This document shows positions 25,389-35,036 of a stretch of 64,000 nt of DNA, piece by piece (the first letter of the stretch is position 1; each line of letters begins with the position of its first letter). The stretch lies in assembly GCA_030632885.1 (NCBI GenBank), contig DAOVTW010000002.1, positions 1 through 64,000 of the forward strand. Reading direction: 5' to 3'. This stretch comes from JAIOSM01 sp023143455. GTDB taxonomy: Bacteria; Desulfobacterota; Desulfobacteria; Desulfobacterales; Desulfobacteraceae. The translations under genes and the position numbers were made by a program. Below the pieces are notes generated by a model, which was not told the origin of the DNA, made no database searches, and worked only from the letters and a program-made list of their open reading frames with translations.

Positions 25389-26134
25389 CGGCTAATAAGG
25401 GGGACTTTAATAAGGAACTCTGCTCCTTTACCTTTCTCACTTGTGAGAACAAGTTCCCCACCCATATCTTTTAAAAGTACCATTACGCCGGCAAGACCAA
25501 TGCCGTGGCTTTCCACTATAGCATTAATTGACGTACCACAAGAGCAGTAAGAGTTAAAGATTTTTTTGTGATCAGCTTCTGCAATCCCTTTTCCATCATC
25601 CGTAACAACTAAAATCAGATTGTCTTCTTTAATTTCACTGAAAATATCAATTTTTTCTGCCCGGAATTTTAAAGCATTTGTCATTAGATTTCTTAATATC
25701 TGTATTATCTTGTTTTCATCAAGATAAAGCTTTTCATTCCATAGTTGTTTTTCAATTAGGATCCCAACACCATTTGTTTTAACAGCGTCTTGGGTCTCTT
25801 CTAAAGTAGTAGATTTTTTAACTTGTTCAGCAGTTTTTGTGTCTGTAAGGTCAAACACCTCAATTAAAACATTAGAGACTATAAAAGAAAGACAGGTGTC
25901 TTTATAAATCATTATACCTTCACTGGATCTGCCAAGCTCCAAAACATCATTTACAATTCTTTTTGTATTATTTGTATTCCGAAGTATTCTTTGTAAGACT
26001 TTTTGCTGTTTGTCTGTTAATGGTCCATATGTGTCAAGCCTGTTAAGGAGAGACTTTACGCCAGTATCGATAATTGAAATTGGAATTTTTAGGTCATGGA
26101 TTAGAAGTTCTATTTTTATTTCGCTTTTACCCAT
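25385..26134 (-). CDS. Sensor-less histidine kinase
   Basis: 249 residues, only transmitter parts. The H-box is LIHDLKIPIS (~15), the N-box LRNLMTNALKF (~147), then DDGKGIAEADHKKIF and HGIGLAGV in the ATP-binding lid. No membrane segment and no PAS, GAF or other input domain, so it is cytoplasmic and must be fed by a partner. It is divergent from a PAS/GAF kinase 140 bases away, a plausible signalling partner (inference). No response regulator is adjacent. Confidence 0.85.
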   Translation of the reverse strand: MGKSEIKIELLIHDLKIPISIIDTGVKSLLNRLDTYGPLTDKQQKVLQRILRNTNNTKRIVNDVLELGRSSEGIMIYKDTCLSFIVSNVLIEVFDLTDTKTAEQVKKSTTLEETQDAVKTNGVGILIEKQLWNEKLYLDENKIIQILRNLMTNALKFRAEKIDIFSEIKEDNLILVVTDDGKGIAEADHKKIFNSYCSCGTSINAIVESHGIGLAGVMVLLKDMGGELVLTSEKGKGAEFLIKVPLISR

Positions 26135-26273
26135 ACTTTGCTTAAAGCCCCCAGCAGTTAAAAATCTTGTAATTTATTTAATATAATAGTAGAGTTAATC
26201 CTGCTTAACTAAAGCCTATATTATGTTATATGGATCATTGTATCGTTTGTAAAGTGCTTTGGAGGTTTTTTTT

Positions 26274-28577
26274 ATGAATAAAAATAACTCTTCAAATAAA
26301 GAGTTAATAAAAAGGATAGATGAGCTTAATGCTATAATTTCTGAAGCCCCTATCCCAATGTTGGTTATAAATAAAGACCATATAATAATTCATTATAATA
26401 AAGCATGTGAAGACTTGACAGGGTTTTCACAAGAAGAAATGATTGGCACGGATAATCAGTGGAAAGCATTTTATGCTGAAAAACGTCCTATTATGGTAGA
26501 TTTGATTGTTGACAAAGCATCTGATGCTGAAATTGTAAAGCATTACGGGTTTAAATATAAGCGTTTTAAGAGTGCAAACGAGAGATATGCCGCAGAAGAT
26601 TTTTTCTCTGATCTTGGAGAGGATGGCAAATGGCTTTTTTTTACAGTAGCACCAATAAAAAATAGTAATAATGAAATTATAGGCGCAGTTGAAACACTTC
26701 AGGATATAACTGATGAGAAAAATGCTGAAGAAAAAATGCGTAATTCCAAAAAGCATTACAGAATGCTTCTGGAGTTTGTACCATACCCCATTATAGTCTA
26801 CGATAGCGAATTACTCATTTCATATCTTAATCCTGCATTCACTCAAATCTTTGGCTGGACATTAGAAGAGCTGGAAGGGAAGACTATACCTTTTGTACCT
26901 GAAGAATTAGATAAAGAGACTAAAGATGTATTAAGGAAATTTTTTAAGGAACGATCCTTAACCAGATACGAGACTCAAAGATATACAAAAGACGGCGCTA
27001 TTCTTGATGTTATTATGTGGGCAACTTCTTTTTCAAGGCATGGACAAGCTCCCAATGAAAATTTTGTAATTTTAAGGGATATCACTAAAGAAAAAAGATT
27101 GTCAGCTTATAATAAAACTATACTTAATATAAGCACGGCTCTTCCTGAGTACCCTGAACTTGGGCAGCTTATGAATTATTTGTCTAAAGAAATTAAAACA
27201 CTTCTTAATACTGAAGGTGCAATAGTTCTTTTATACGATGAAATAAAAAATGATATGTTTTTCCTTGGCGCAGCATATGATGATTTAGATACTGAAAAAA
27301 GAGTCAAAGAAGTGCGGTTTCCTCTTGATGAGGTTGCAGCCGGTGAGGTGGTAAAATCAGGTAAATCTATAATAATTAATGACCAACAAGAATGTGCAAA
27401 ATATCCTAGAAGGGATAAAAAAGTTGGTTATGAGACTAGGAATCTCGCCGTAGTTCCAATAAAAAGTGAGGAGAGGATAGTTGGTACTCTGGTTGCACTT
27501 AATAAAAAGAAAGTTCTCTTTGATAGCAATGATATTGAACTTTTAGAAATGATCGCAGGAACTGTTGCTATTTCCATTGAAAATGCAAGGTTTTCCGAAG
27601 AAGTAAAAAAAGCATATAAAGAAGTTGCCATTATGAATCGTGCAAAAGGAAAAGCAATTAACCATCTTTCCCATGAACTAAAAACACCGGTTGCTATTTT
27701 GATAGGATCTGTAGGCTCTCTTAAAAAGAAGTTGTCAGATTTTGAGGAAAAAAAATGGGAAAAAATTATTGAAAGAATTGAAAGAAACCTTCGAAGAATT
27801 GTTGAAATCCAGAATGAAACATCAGATATTATGGAAAATAAAGAATATTCATCCCATGGATTGTTACTTAAAATGCTTGATTCCTGTAAAGATGAGCTTG
27901 TAACTCTAATATCTCAAAACATAGATAATAATATTGAATCTGATGATATTATTGAATCTGTTAGAAAATTAATTGATGAAAAATTTGGTCCCAGTGAAAG
28001 CGGTAGTGTAAATATTGATCTAAATTCTTTTTTTCCTGTCTTACATGACGAGCTAAAACAAAAATATTCTTATAGAGAGGTTAATGTTTCTCTTGTTATT
28101 CAGGAAAACTTACCACAAATTAATATTCCCAAGGACATTCTTTCTAAAATATTTGAAGGACTTATTAAAAATGGTGTAGAGAACACTCCCGATAAAGGGG
28201 ATATAAAAATAAGCCTTCAGAGAGAAGATAACAGTGTTTTACTTAAAGTTCATGATTTTGGGGTAGGCATTAAAGAAGATGATAAAGCTAGTATATTTGG
28301 AGGTTTTTTTACAACCCAGGATACACTCCTTTATTCTACAAAAAATCCCTATGCCTTTAATGCAGGTGGAAAGGGGGCAGACCTCTTACGAATGAAAATT
28401 TTTTCAGAACGTTTTGGTTTTAAAATTTCTTTAGAATCTAAACGATGCATGTTTCTAATTGCAAATCCTGAATATTCATGCCCAGGTAATATTGAAAAAT
28501 GTAGTTTTTGTAAATCAAAAGAAGAATGCGAGCAAACCGGATATACTATATTTTCTGTATTATTCCCCTCTATATGA
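26274..28577 (+). CDS. PAS-PAS-GAF hybrid-input histidine kinase with Cys-rich C-terminus
   Basis: 767 residues, soluble. PAS domain 1 (~10-150; VINKDHIIIHYN), PAS domain 2 (~160-275; IVYDSELLISYLN), GAF (~285-445), H-box NHLSHELKTPVAI (~465), long helical insert, ATP-binding domain (~615-760; N-box FEGLIKNGVENTP, G-box HDFGVGIKEDD). The tail of the ATP domain is unusual: SCPGNIEKCSFC and KSKEECEQTG add four to five Cys where kinases usually have none, suggesting metal or redox sensing. ATG 26274 follows TTGGAGG. A palindrome with T-run right after the stop could terminate transcription. Confidence 0.85.
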   Translation: MNKNNSSNKELIKRIDELNAIISEAPIPMLVINKDHIIIHYNKACEDLTGFSQEEMIGTDNQWKAFYAEKRPIMVDLIVDKASDAEIVKHYGFKYKRFKSANERYAAEDFFSDLGEDGKWLFFTVAPIKNSNNEIIGAVETLQDITDEKNAEEKMRNSKKHYRMLLEFVPYPIIVYDSELLISYLNPAFTQIFGWTLEELEGKTIPFVPEELDKETKDVLRKFFKERSLTRYETQRYTKDGAILDVIMWATSFSRHGQAPNENFVILRDITKEKRLSAYNKTILNISTALPEYPELGQLMNYLSKEIKTLLNTEGAIVLLYDEIKNDMFFLGAAYDDLDTEKRVKEVRFPLDEVAAGEVVKSGKSIIINDQQECAKYPRRDKKVGYETRNLAVVPIKSEERIVGTLVALNKKKVLFDSNDIELLEMIAGTVAISIENARFSEEVKKAYKEVAIMNRAKGKAINHLSHELKTPVAILIGSVGSLKKKLSDFEEKKWEKIIERIERNLRRIVEIQNETSDIMENKEYSSHGLLLKMLDSCKDELVTLISQNIDNNIESDDIIESVRKLIDEKFGPSESGSVNIDLNSFFPVLHDELKQKYSYREVNVSLVIQENLPQINIPKDILSKIFEGLIKNGVENTPDKGDIKISLQREDNSVLLKVHDFGVGIKEDDKASIFGGFFTTQDTLLYSTKNPYAFNAGGKGADLLRMKIFSERFGFKISLESKRCMFLIANPEYSCPGNIEKCSFCKSKEECEQTGYTIFSVLFPSI

Positions 28578-28585
28578 AAAAAAAG

Positions 28586-28595
28586 CGAGCGCTCG
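28586..28595. promoter_or_regulatory. CGAGCGCTCG palindrome, second putative TetR operator (also terminator-like)
   Basis: A-run, GCGAGCGCTCGT, T-run. The core GAGCGCTC (28587-28594) is identical to the one at the TetR gene and lies 20 bases upstream of the acyl-CoA ligase -35 box. The flanking A8 and T9 tracts also give it the shape of a bidirectional intrinsic terminator for the kinase gene that ends at 28577. Confidence 0.55.
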
Positions 28596-28613
28596 TTTTT
28601 TTTTAAAAAAAGC

Positions 28614-28642
28614 TTGACTCTACAAAAATAATTAAATACTAT
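28614..28642 (+). promoter_or_regulatory. Promoter of the acyl-CoA ligase/liv operon, start point at the ATG
   Basis: TTGACT (28614-28619), 17 bases, TACTAT (28637-28642). The start is expected at 28648-28650, one to three bases before ATG 28651, which has no Shine-Dalgarno. Candidate leaderless mRNA. Confidence 0.65.
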
Positions 28643-28650
28643 CTTTTCGT

Positions 28651-30162
28651 ATGAATACTCTTCAAAGTTTAAATATTTTTGATATTTATGAAAAGAATTC
28701 AGAGAGTCTAAGTGACCTGACTGCAATAAATTTTAACTCTATTGATTCTACCTATGCAGACCTTTTTAAAGAGACAACAAGGCTTGCAAATGGTCTTAAG
28801 GACTTAAATCTTAAGCCTGGCAGCAGAGTTGCTCTTTTATGTAAGAACCATCCTGCTTTTTTTCATTTTTTTGGCGCATGTGCTGCTTTAAACCTTGTTA
28901 TTGTCCTTATTAACATGCGTTTAAACCCGGAAGAAATCAAATACATTATTGAAGATACAACACCTAATTTGATTGTTTCAGGCTCTGATTTTAAAGACCT
29001 TGCCCTAGAGTTGAAAAATGAATTTTCCTGTCTTGACAATTTTTTTATTGTTGATTCAAAGGATACCAATGATAAACATGACATCTCGAATCTGTACTCT
29101 TTAAAAGCTCTTGAATCAAGAGTTTTGTGCAAAATGGATGATCCTTATGTTATAATCCATACAGCTGCTGTACAGGGTAAACCCCGGGGCGCTGTTTTAT
29201 CCCATGGAAATGTCATTTTTTCAAATCAGCAGGTTATATCTGAATTCAAGCTTGATCAATCACAAACTTATTTAAATATTTTACCACTTTTTCATATTAT
29301 GGGAGTCAACTTAGGTCTTGCTACACTTCAGGCCGGTGGTAAAAATGTTATACTTGAAAAATTTGACTCTAAAAAAACTCTTGAACTTATTCAGAATCAA
29401 AATGTTAATCTGATAGGTTCTTTCCCTCCAATATTAAACAGCCTGATGGAAGCAGCAGATCAAGATGAATATGATCTTTCATCTTTAAGAATTGTTGCAG
29501 GCATTGAACAGCCAGACATGGTTACAAAATGGGAAGGTTTTACAAATTCCAAATTTTGGACAATGTATGGACAAACTGAAACATCAGGTCTTATCACCTT
29601 TTCCGAATATTTCAGCAAACCTGGTTCTGCTGGAAAAGTTTCAACTTTTGCAAATATCAAAATTATAGATGATTTAGATAACTTTCTTGCCTGTGGTGAA
29701 GTGGGAGAGATTGTTGTCAGAGGTCCTCTGGTATTTCAAGGTTATTGGCAAGCTGATGACTTAAATGAATATACCTTTAGAGAAAACTGGCATCATACAG
29801 GTGACCTTGGCATGCTTGATTCCGATGGATTTTTATTTTTCAAAGGGCGCAAAGCTGAAAAAGAACTTATCAAACCTGGCGGAGAAAATGTTTTTCCGGC
29901 AGAAGTAGAAAAAGTCATTTTAGAACATTCAGCAGTTAAAGAGGTTTGTGTTTTTGGTGTGCCTGATCCAAAATTTGGAGAGGGTATAAAAGCTGTCTGT
30001 TCTTTGCACGAAGGCAAAACACTTACCAACCAGGAACTTATTGAATTTACCGGAAAAAAAATCGCAGGTTTTAAAAAACCGCGATATGTTGAGTTTATTA
30101 AAGAATTGCCAAAAGCAGAAGATGGATCAATAGACCGTGAAAAGATCAAAGCAGGTAGTTAG
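28651..30162 (+). CDS. Atypical AMP-dependent acyl-CoA synthetase
   Basis: 503 residues, ANL superfamily. YGQTETSG (A5) and HTGDLG (A7) are intact, and GGENVFPAEVE (A8) is recognisable. The phosphate loop, normally TSGTTGxPKG, reads TAAVQGKPRG, and the A10 segment near the end reads PKAEDGSIDREK, with Ser where the catalytic Lys of PxxxxGKxxR is expected. It could activate fatty or aromatic acids imported by the adjacent transporter, but both departures touch the adenylation chemistry, so activity or specificity may differ. It is the first gene of the liv operon, under the GAGCGCTC palindrome. Confidence 0.82.
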   Translation: MNTLQSLNIFDIYEKNSESLSDLTAINFNSIDSTYADLFKETTRLANGLKDLNLKPGSRVALLCKNHPAFFHFFGACAALNLVIVLINMRLNPEEIKYIIEDTTPNLIVSGSDFKDLALELKNEFSCLDNFFIVDSKDTNDKHDISNLYSLKALESRVLCKMDDPYVIIHTAAVQGKPRGAVLSHGNVIFSNQQVISEFKLDQSQTYLNILPLFHIMGVNLGLATLQAGGKNVILEKFDSKKTLELIQNQNVNLIGSFPPILNSLMEAADQDEYDLSSLRIVAGIEQPDMVTKWEGFTNSKFWTMYGQTETSGLITFSEYFSKPGSAGKVSTFANIKIIDDLDNFLACGEVGEIVVRGPLVFQGYWQADDLNEYTFRENWHHTGDLGMLDSDGFLFFKGRKAEKELIKPGGENVFPAEVEKVILEHSAVKEVCVFGVPDPKFGEGIKAVCSLHEGKTLTNQELIEFTGKKIAGFKKPRYVEFIKELPKAEDGSIDREKIKAGS

Positions 30163-30279
30163 TTTCATTAATTATTTTTTTGGTCTTGACACAGGCAAGC
30201 TGATTTATTATGGATGAAGATAAGGGCTGTACAGTTCTTTAGTATCTTCTTTAACGTATAGATTATTTTGGAATTTTTT

Positions 30280-31041
30280 ATGGCACATTTAATTGTTTCA
30301 GATGTTACACTTTCTTTTGGCGGACTTAAAGCTCTTTCTCATGTAAACATGGAAATTGAGCAGGGTCTGATAACTTCAATTATTGGTCCCAATGGTGCAG
30401 GTAAAACCAGTATGCTTAATTGCGTTTCCGGATTTTATCATCCAACAAAAGGAGATATTTTTTACAAAGAAAAGAAATTGACCCACTCTTCCCCGCACCA
30501 GGTATCTAACATGGGCATTGCAAGAGCTTTTCAAAACCTTGAACTTTTTTCAGGACTAACTGTTCTGGATAATCTTCTCCTGGCACGCCATCAAAATCTT
30601 AATTACAATTTTTTTCAAGCTTTATTTTTTATTGGCAAGGCTTCAAGAGTAGAAGCTGAAAACAGAGCATATGTGGAAGGTGTAATAGATTTCATGGAGC
30701 TTGAACCTTACCGGAAAAGCCTTGTTGGTAACTTAAGCTATGGTGTTCAAAAAAAAGTAGAGGTGGCAAGAGCATTGACGCTGGCTCCTGAACTCTTGTT
30801 ACTTGATGAACCCATGGCTGGTATGAATATAGAAGAAAAAGAGGACATTGTTCGCTTTGTTATGGATATTCAAAAAGAGCGAGGTGTTACCATAGTGCTT
30901 GTGGAACATGACCTTGGTGTTGTAATGGATATTTCTGACCAAATTTATGTTCTTGATTTTGGAGAGGTGATCGGCTCAGGAACTCCAGAAGAGATTGCTG
31001 AAAACCCAAAAGTTATTGAAGCTTATATTGGAGAAGAATAA
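30280..31041 (+). CDS. livG: Branched-chain-type ABC transporter ATP-binding protein LivG
   Basis: 253 residues. Walker A GPNGAGKTS (~37), signature LSYGVQKKVEVARAL (~148; the usual SGGQ is SYGV, normal in LivG), Walker B LLLLDEPMAGMN, and VLVEHDL switch His. It powers uptake by the LivHM permease. ATG 30280 is preferred over TTG 30268; only a weak TTGGA is upstream. In LIV systems LivG pairs with LivF (36.4 kb). Confidence 0.9.
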   Translation: MAHLIVSDVTLSFGGLKALSHVNMEIEQGLITSIIGPNGAGKTSMLNCVSGFYHPTKGDIFYKEKKLTHSSPHQVSNMGIARAFQNLELFSGLTVLDNLLLARHQNLNYNFFQALFFIGKASRVEAENRAYVEGVIDFMELEPYRKSLVGNLSYGVQKKVEVARALTLAPELLLLDEPMAGMNIEEKEDIVRFVMDIQKERGVTIVLVEHDLGVVMDISDQIYVLDFGEVIGSGTPEEIAENPKVIEAYIGEE

Positions 31042-31047
31042 ATCATA

Positions 31048-32973
31048 ATGGATAACACTGATCAATTACTCAAATATTCCATCCCTCAACTCCTTCGTTG
31101 GCGGGTTGGGGAAAGTCCGAATAGAATTGCTTTAAAAGAGAAGGACTTTGGAATCTGGAATTCCTATACCTGGAAAGAATACTATGATTATGTTGGTAAG
31201 ACAGCTCTGGGATTAAAACAACTCGGTGTGGGTAAATCTGATACGATAGGGATTATAAGTGATAATATCCCTGAACTACTCTTTACTGCTATTGGAGCAC
31301 ATTCTATAGGAGCAATCTCGGCAGGGATCTATCAAACAAGTATGCCTGATGAGATATTACACATAATTAATTATCTTAAAATCAGCTTTGTTTTTTGTGA
31401 CAACCAGGAACAGGTTGATAAAATTATTGCAATTCGTGATAAGGTTCCTAATGTTAAAAAAGTTATCTTTGAAGACCCCAGAGGTATGAGAGATTATATG
31501 TCCGATGATTGGTTTATATCCATTGAAGATGTTTATAAGCTTGGACAAGATCTTCAGATGGAAGAACCTGATTTGTTTGAATCGTTAGTGGATCAGGGCA
31601 AACCTGATGATGTATGTCATCTTTGCCTCACTTCAGGTACAACAGGGTTGCCTAAAGGTACAATGCTGACCCATAAAAATTATATAAACATGGGTCTGCA
31701 AATCACTCAGGTTGACCATCTTGAGCCTACTGATGAATATGTCTCTTTCCTGCCATTTGCCTGGATTGGGGAACAGATGAATTCTTTTGGTGTTGCCATG
31801 GCAACCGGAATAACTCTTAATTTTCCTGAATCTGTTGAAACAAATATGGCTGATTTAAAAGAGATTGGTCCTCATTTTATGTTTGGTGCCCCCAGAATTT
31901 ATGAAACAATACGTTCAGAAATTTGGTTAAAAATTGATCAATCTTACTGGATTAATAAACTTTTATATAATTATTTTATAAAAGTTGGTGAAAAAGCTGC
32001 TAATTATCGAATGACTGGCAAATCAATGCCATTAGGTCTTAAAATTAAAGCATGGTTAGGCAAGCAATTGATATTCAGACCTCTTATTAACCAGATTGGT
32101 TTTCTTCGTTTAAGAAGAGCTTACACTGGTGGAGCTGCCCTGGGTCCTGAACTTTTTACTTTTTATCAGGCAATTGGAGTCAATTTAAAACAAATTTATG
32201 GACAGACTGAGATAGTTGGGATTGCTTACATGCACAGAGATGGAGATGTGAGGCCTGACACAGTTGGCAAGCCTCTGCCAGGAACTGAGTGTAAAATTTC
32301 TGAAGAAGGAGAAATACTTTCTAGGTCTGCATCTGTTACTCCAGGGTATTATGAGCTTCCTGAAAAAACTGAAGAGCTTTTAGAGGGCGGATGGCTTCAT
32401 TCAGGAGATGCAGGATACATTGATGAGAATGGACATCTTGTTGTCATAGACCGAGTCTCAGATGTTATGCACAACAAGAAAGATGAAATGTTTTCCCCAA
32501 TGTTTCTTGAAAATAAACTCAAATTCAGCCCTTATATTAAAGAAGCGGTTATCTATGGTGATAAAGAAGATTTTGTAGGGTGTCTTATAAATATTGACCC
32601 CATAGTTGTGGGTAAGTGGGCTGAAGACAGAGGTGTTTCTTATACTACATATATGGATCTTTCTTCAAAAAAGGAAATCGCTGATCTCATAATGGAACAG
32701 GTTATAGATGTGAATTCACGAGCTGAAAAAGAGCATTTTAAAATCAAACGTTTTGCTCTGCTTTACAAACTCCTTGACATGGATGATGGAGAATTGACTA
32801 AAACAGGAAAAATCCGGCGTAAATTTGTAAAGGAGAAATACCAGAACCTCTATGAGGGTCTTTATAATGACAAAACAGATAATATGGAAGTTGAAGCGCT
32901 CTTTCAGTATCAGGATGGGCAATCTACAACCGTTAAAACAAGTATTAAGTTTTACACGATGAAAGGAGTCTGA
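31048..32973 (+). CDS. Long-chain acyl-CoA synthetase (FadD/FACL-like)
   Basis: 641 residues. Phosphate loop TSGTTGLPKGTMLTH (~197), YGQTEIVG (~390), HSGDAGYIDENGHLVVIDR (~450) and A10 with Lys in DGELTKTGKIRRK (~590). Length and the long N-terminal region fit long-chain fatty acid or aromatic acyl-CoA ligases. It makes acyl-CoA and AMP from acid, ATP and CoA. It is embedded between livG and livH (its stop overlaps the livH ATG in TGATG), so import and activation are expressed together. Unlike the ligase at 28.7 kb all catalytic motifs are canonical. Confidence 0.9.
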   Translation: MDNTDQLLKYSIPQLLRWRVGESPNRIALKEKDFGIWNSYTWKEYYDYVGKTALGLKQLGVGKSDTIGIISDNIPELLFTAIGAHSIGAISAGIYQTSMPDEILHIINYLKISFVFCDNQEQVDKIIAIRDKVPNVKKVIFEDPRGMRDYMSDDWFISIEDVYKLGQDLQMEEPDLFESLVDQGKPDDVCHLCLTSGTTGLPKGTMLTHKNYINMGLQITQVDHLEPTDEYVSFLPFAWIGEQMNSFGVAMATGITLNFPESVETNMADLKEIGPHFMFGAPRIYETIRSEIWLKIDQSYWINKLLYNYFIKVGEKAANYRMTGKSMPLGLKIKAWLGKQLIFRPLINQIGFLRLRRAYTGGAALGPELFTFYQAIGVNLKQIYGQTEIVGIAYMHRDGDVRPDTVGKPLPGTECKISEEGEILSRSASVTPGYYELPEKTEELLEGGWLHSGDAGYIDENGHLVVIDRVSDVMHNKKDEMFSPMFLENKLKFSPYIKEAVIYGDKEDFVGCLINIDPIVVGKWAEDRGVSYTTYMDLSSKKEIADLIMEQVIDVNSRAEKEHFKIKRFALLYKLLDMDDGELTKTGKIRRKFVKEKYQNLYEGLYNDKTDNMEVEALFQYQDGQSTTVKTSIKFYTMKGV

Positions 32974-33866
32974 TGAGTTATTTTTTTCAAATTGTTGTAA
33001 GTGGTATTGTGGTCGGCTCTATTTATGCTCTGGCAGCCTTGGGACTTGTGTTGGTATATAAATCAAGCCGTGTTGCAAATTTTGCCCATGGTCAGATTAT
33101 TGCAGCAGGTGCATTTATCACCTATGCACTCACAGTATGGGCAGGTGTGCATATTTTCTTTTCATTTTTATTGAGCATGGTTATTACATTTTTCCTTGCA
33201 ATGAGTGTTGAACGCATATTTTTGCGCCGTCTCATAGGGGAGCCAATTATTTCGGTAATTATGGTAACCATTGGATTGGCGTCAATATTGGATGGCTTGA
33301 TATATCTAACTGATTTTGGAACAGAAAATTTTTCTTTTCCGGTTTTTCTTCCCCAGACAAGCATTTCATTAGGAGGAGTCTCCATTTCCTGGACACAGCT
33401 TGTAGGGGTCATTATCACAATCATTTTGATTGGCGGTTTTTCCTGGTTTTTTAAAAAATCAACTATTGGAATCTCCATGCGTGCTGTTTCAGACGACCAG
33501 TTTGCATCTATGTCTGTGGGAATATCTGTTCCAAAAGTATTTGGACTTGCCTGGGCTATGGCGGGTCTATCCGCAGCTGCAGCAGGCTGTATCATTGGAA
33601 ATATTACAGGATTAAACTTTGATACTCTCCATGCATTTGGTATCGTTGTTTTTCCTGTGGTTATTTTAGGCGGGCTGGATTCGATTTTAGGAGCTGTTGT
33701 GGCAGGAATAATCATGGGACTTATTCAGCAGTTTGCAAGTGGATATCTCGACGGACTTTGGGGGCTTAACGCCACTGGTGATGTTATGCCTTATATTATT
33801 CTGTTAGTAATTCTTCTTTTTAAACCTCATGGGCTCTTTGGCATCCATGAAATTGAGCGGGTATAA
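32973..33866 (+). CDS. livH: Branched-chain-type ABC permease LivH
   Basis: 297 residues with about eight hydrophobic segments. GSIYALAALGLVLVYKSSRV followed by NFAHGQ is the LivH N-terminal hallmark; GLDSILGAVVAGIIMG is the conserved segment contacting the ATPase. It forms the membrane channel with LivM. It overlaps the ligase stop by one base. Confidence 0.92.
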   Translation: MSYFFQIVVSGIVVGSIYALAALGLVLVYKSSRVANFAHGQIIAAGAFITYALTVWAGVHIFFSFLLSMVITFFLAMSVERIFLRRLIGEPIISVIMVTIGLASILDGLIYLTDFGTENFSFPVFLPQTSISLGGVSISWTQLVGVIITIILIGGFSWFFKKSTIGISMRAVSDDQFASMSVGISVPKVFGLAWAMAGLSAAAAGCIIGNITGLNFDTLHAFGIVVFPVVILGGLDSILGAVVAGIIMGLIQQFASGYLDGLWGLNATGDVMPYIILLVILLFKPHGLFGIHEIERV

Positions 33867-33869
33867 ATT

Positions 33870-34964
33870 ATGGCAGTAAATCAATGGTTAGCAACGGGAA
33901 ATTATTTTACAACTTACCAACAAGAACAGAGAACATTTTCTACGCATCTTGACAGATCAATATTCTCGATTTTTCTTTTATCACTTTTTGTTTGGCCAAT
34001 ACTTTTCCCTTTAAGCAATACATATATGTTTGTAATTGATAATGTTCTTATAGCTGTTGTTGCAGTAATTGGTCTTAACCTTGTAACAGGTTTTGCAGGA
34101 CTTATATCGATAGGGCATGCTGCTTTTGTTGGTATTGGTGCATATACTATTGCTTCTTTTTCTCAAGTTCTTGGCGATTCACATATTCTGATAACTCATT
34201 TCTGGCCTTTATTAATACTTCTCGGAGGATTCGCCGGAGCTTTTTTTGGCGCAATTGTAGGTCTGCCTGCACTCAGGCTGAAACATCTTTATCTTGCTAT
34301 TGCGACTCTTTCTTTTCAAATGATTTTTGAATGGTTTATTCAATCCATGACTTTCTTTAATCAGGGGCAGACAATTTATATAGGCAGAGCTTTCTTTCTT
34401 ACAGGAGAAGTTGGAAGAAAAAATCATTATCTTTTTTGGTATTATATAGTTTTAATAGTGATTGTGTTAGTTGGTTTTGGTGTACGTAATTTGCTTAAAA
34501 CTCGTTATGGAAGATGTCTTGTTGCAGTCAGGGATAATGACCGAGCAGCTGATGCCATGGGAATGCATCCAGGGCTTACAAAAGTTTATGCCTTTGCCCT
34601 GGCAGGTTTTTTAGCAGGTGTTGCAGGCGGTTTACATGCTTATTTATATCGGGGAGTTGGATTTGAATCCTTTACGCTTCATCATTCAATTTCATATCTT
34701 GCCATGGCTATAGTCGGAGGGTTAGGAACTTTAAATGGATCTTTCTGGGGACCTGCTGCAATCCAGTTTCTTGATTTGCAGGTTGAAAATCTTGCAGAGT
34801 TAGCAGGACAGTTTTTACCCTCAAGTATGAATATTGCTACTGCTTTACGACCATTTACATTTGGTCTTGTTATTGTGCTTTTTTTAATGTTTGAGCCCCG
34901 GGGCATCGCTAATTGGTGGAGAATTGTAAAATCCTACACCAAGTTATGGCCGTTCCGTTATTAA
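33870..34964 (+). CDS. livM: Branched-chain-type ABC permease LivM
   Basis: 364 residues with about ten hydrophobic segments. GLNLVTGFAGLISIGHAAFV and GIGAYT are LivM signatures; GGLGTLNGSFWGPA is the cytoplasmic coupling motif. It begins three bases after livH. An N-terminal extension of ~35 polar residues (with a YFTTYQQEQRTF stretch) precedes the first membrane segment. Confidence 0.92.
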   Translation: MAVNQWLATGNYFTTYQQEQRTFSTHLDRSIFSIFLLSLFVWPILFPLSNTYMFVIDNVLIAVVAVIGLNLVTGFAGLISIGHAAFVGIGAYTIASFSQVLGDSHILITHFWPLLILLGGFAGAFFGAIVGLPALRLKHLYLAIATLSFQMIFEWFIQSMTFFNQGQTIYIGRAFFLTGEVGRKNHYLFWYYIVLIVIVLVGFGVRNLLKTRYGRCLVAVRDNDRAADAMGMHPGLTKVYAFALAGFLAGVAGGLHAYLYRGVGFESFTLHHSISYLAMAIVGGLGTLNGSFWGPAAIQFLDLQVENLAELAGQFLPSSMNIATALRPFTFGLVIVLFLMFEPRGIANWWRIVKSYTKLWPFRY

Positions 34965-35036
34965 TAATTTTACTTAATTAAAGGATCATAGTATCAGTAA
35001 ATACATGGTAACTTTTATTAAACAAAGGAGATCAAC

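Noticed and set aside
28581..28600. Pure terminator reading of the GAGCGCTC palindrome
   Set aside because: The same core without A/T tracts stands at the TetR promoter, so an operator function is favoured; a dual role is left open.
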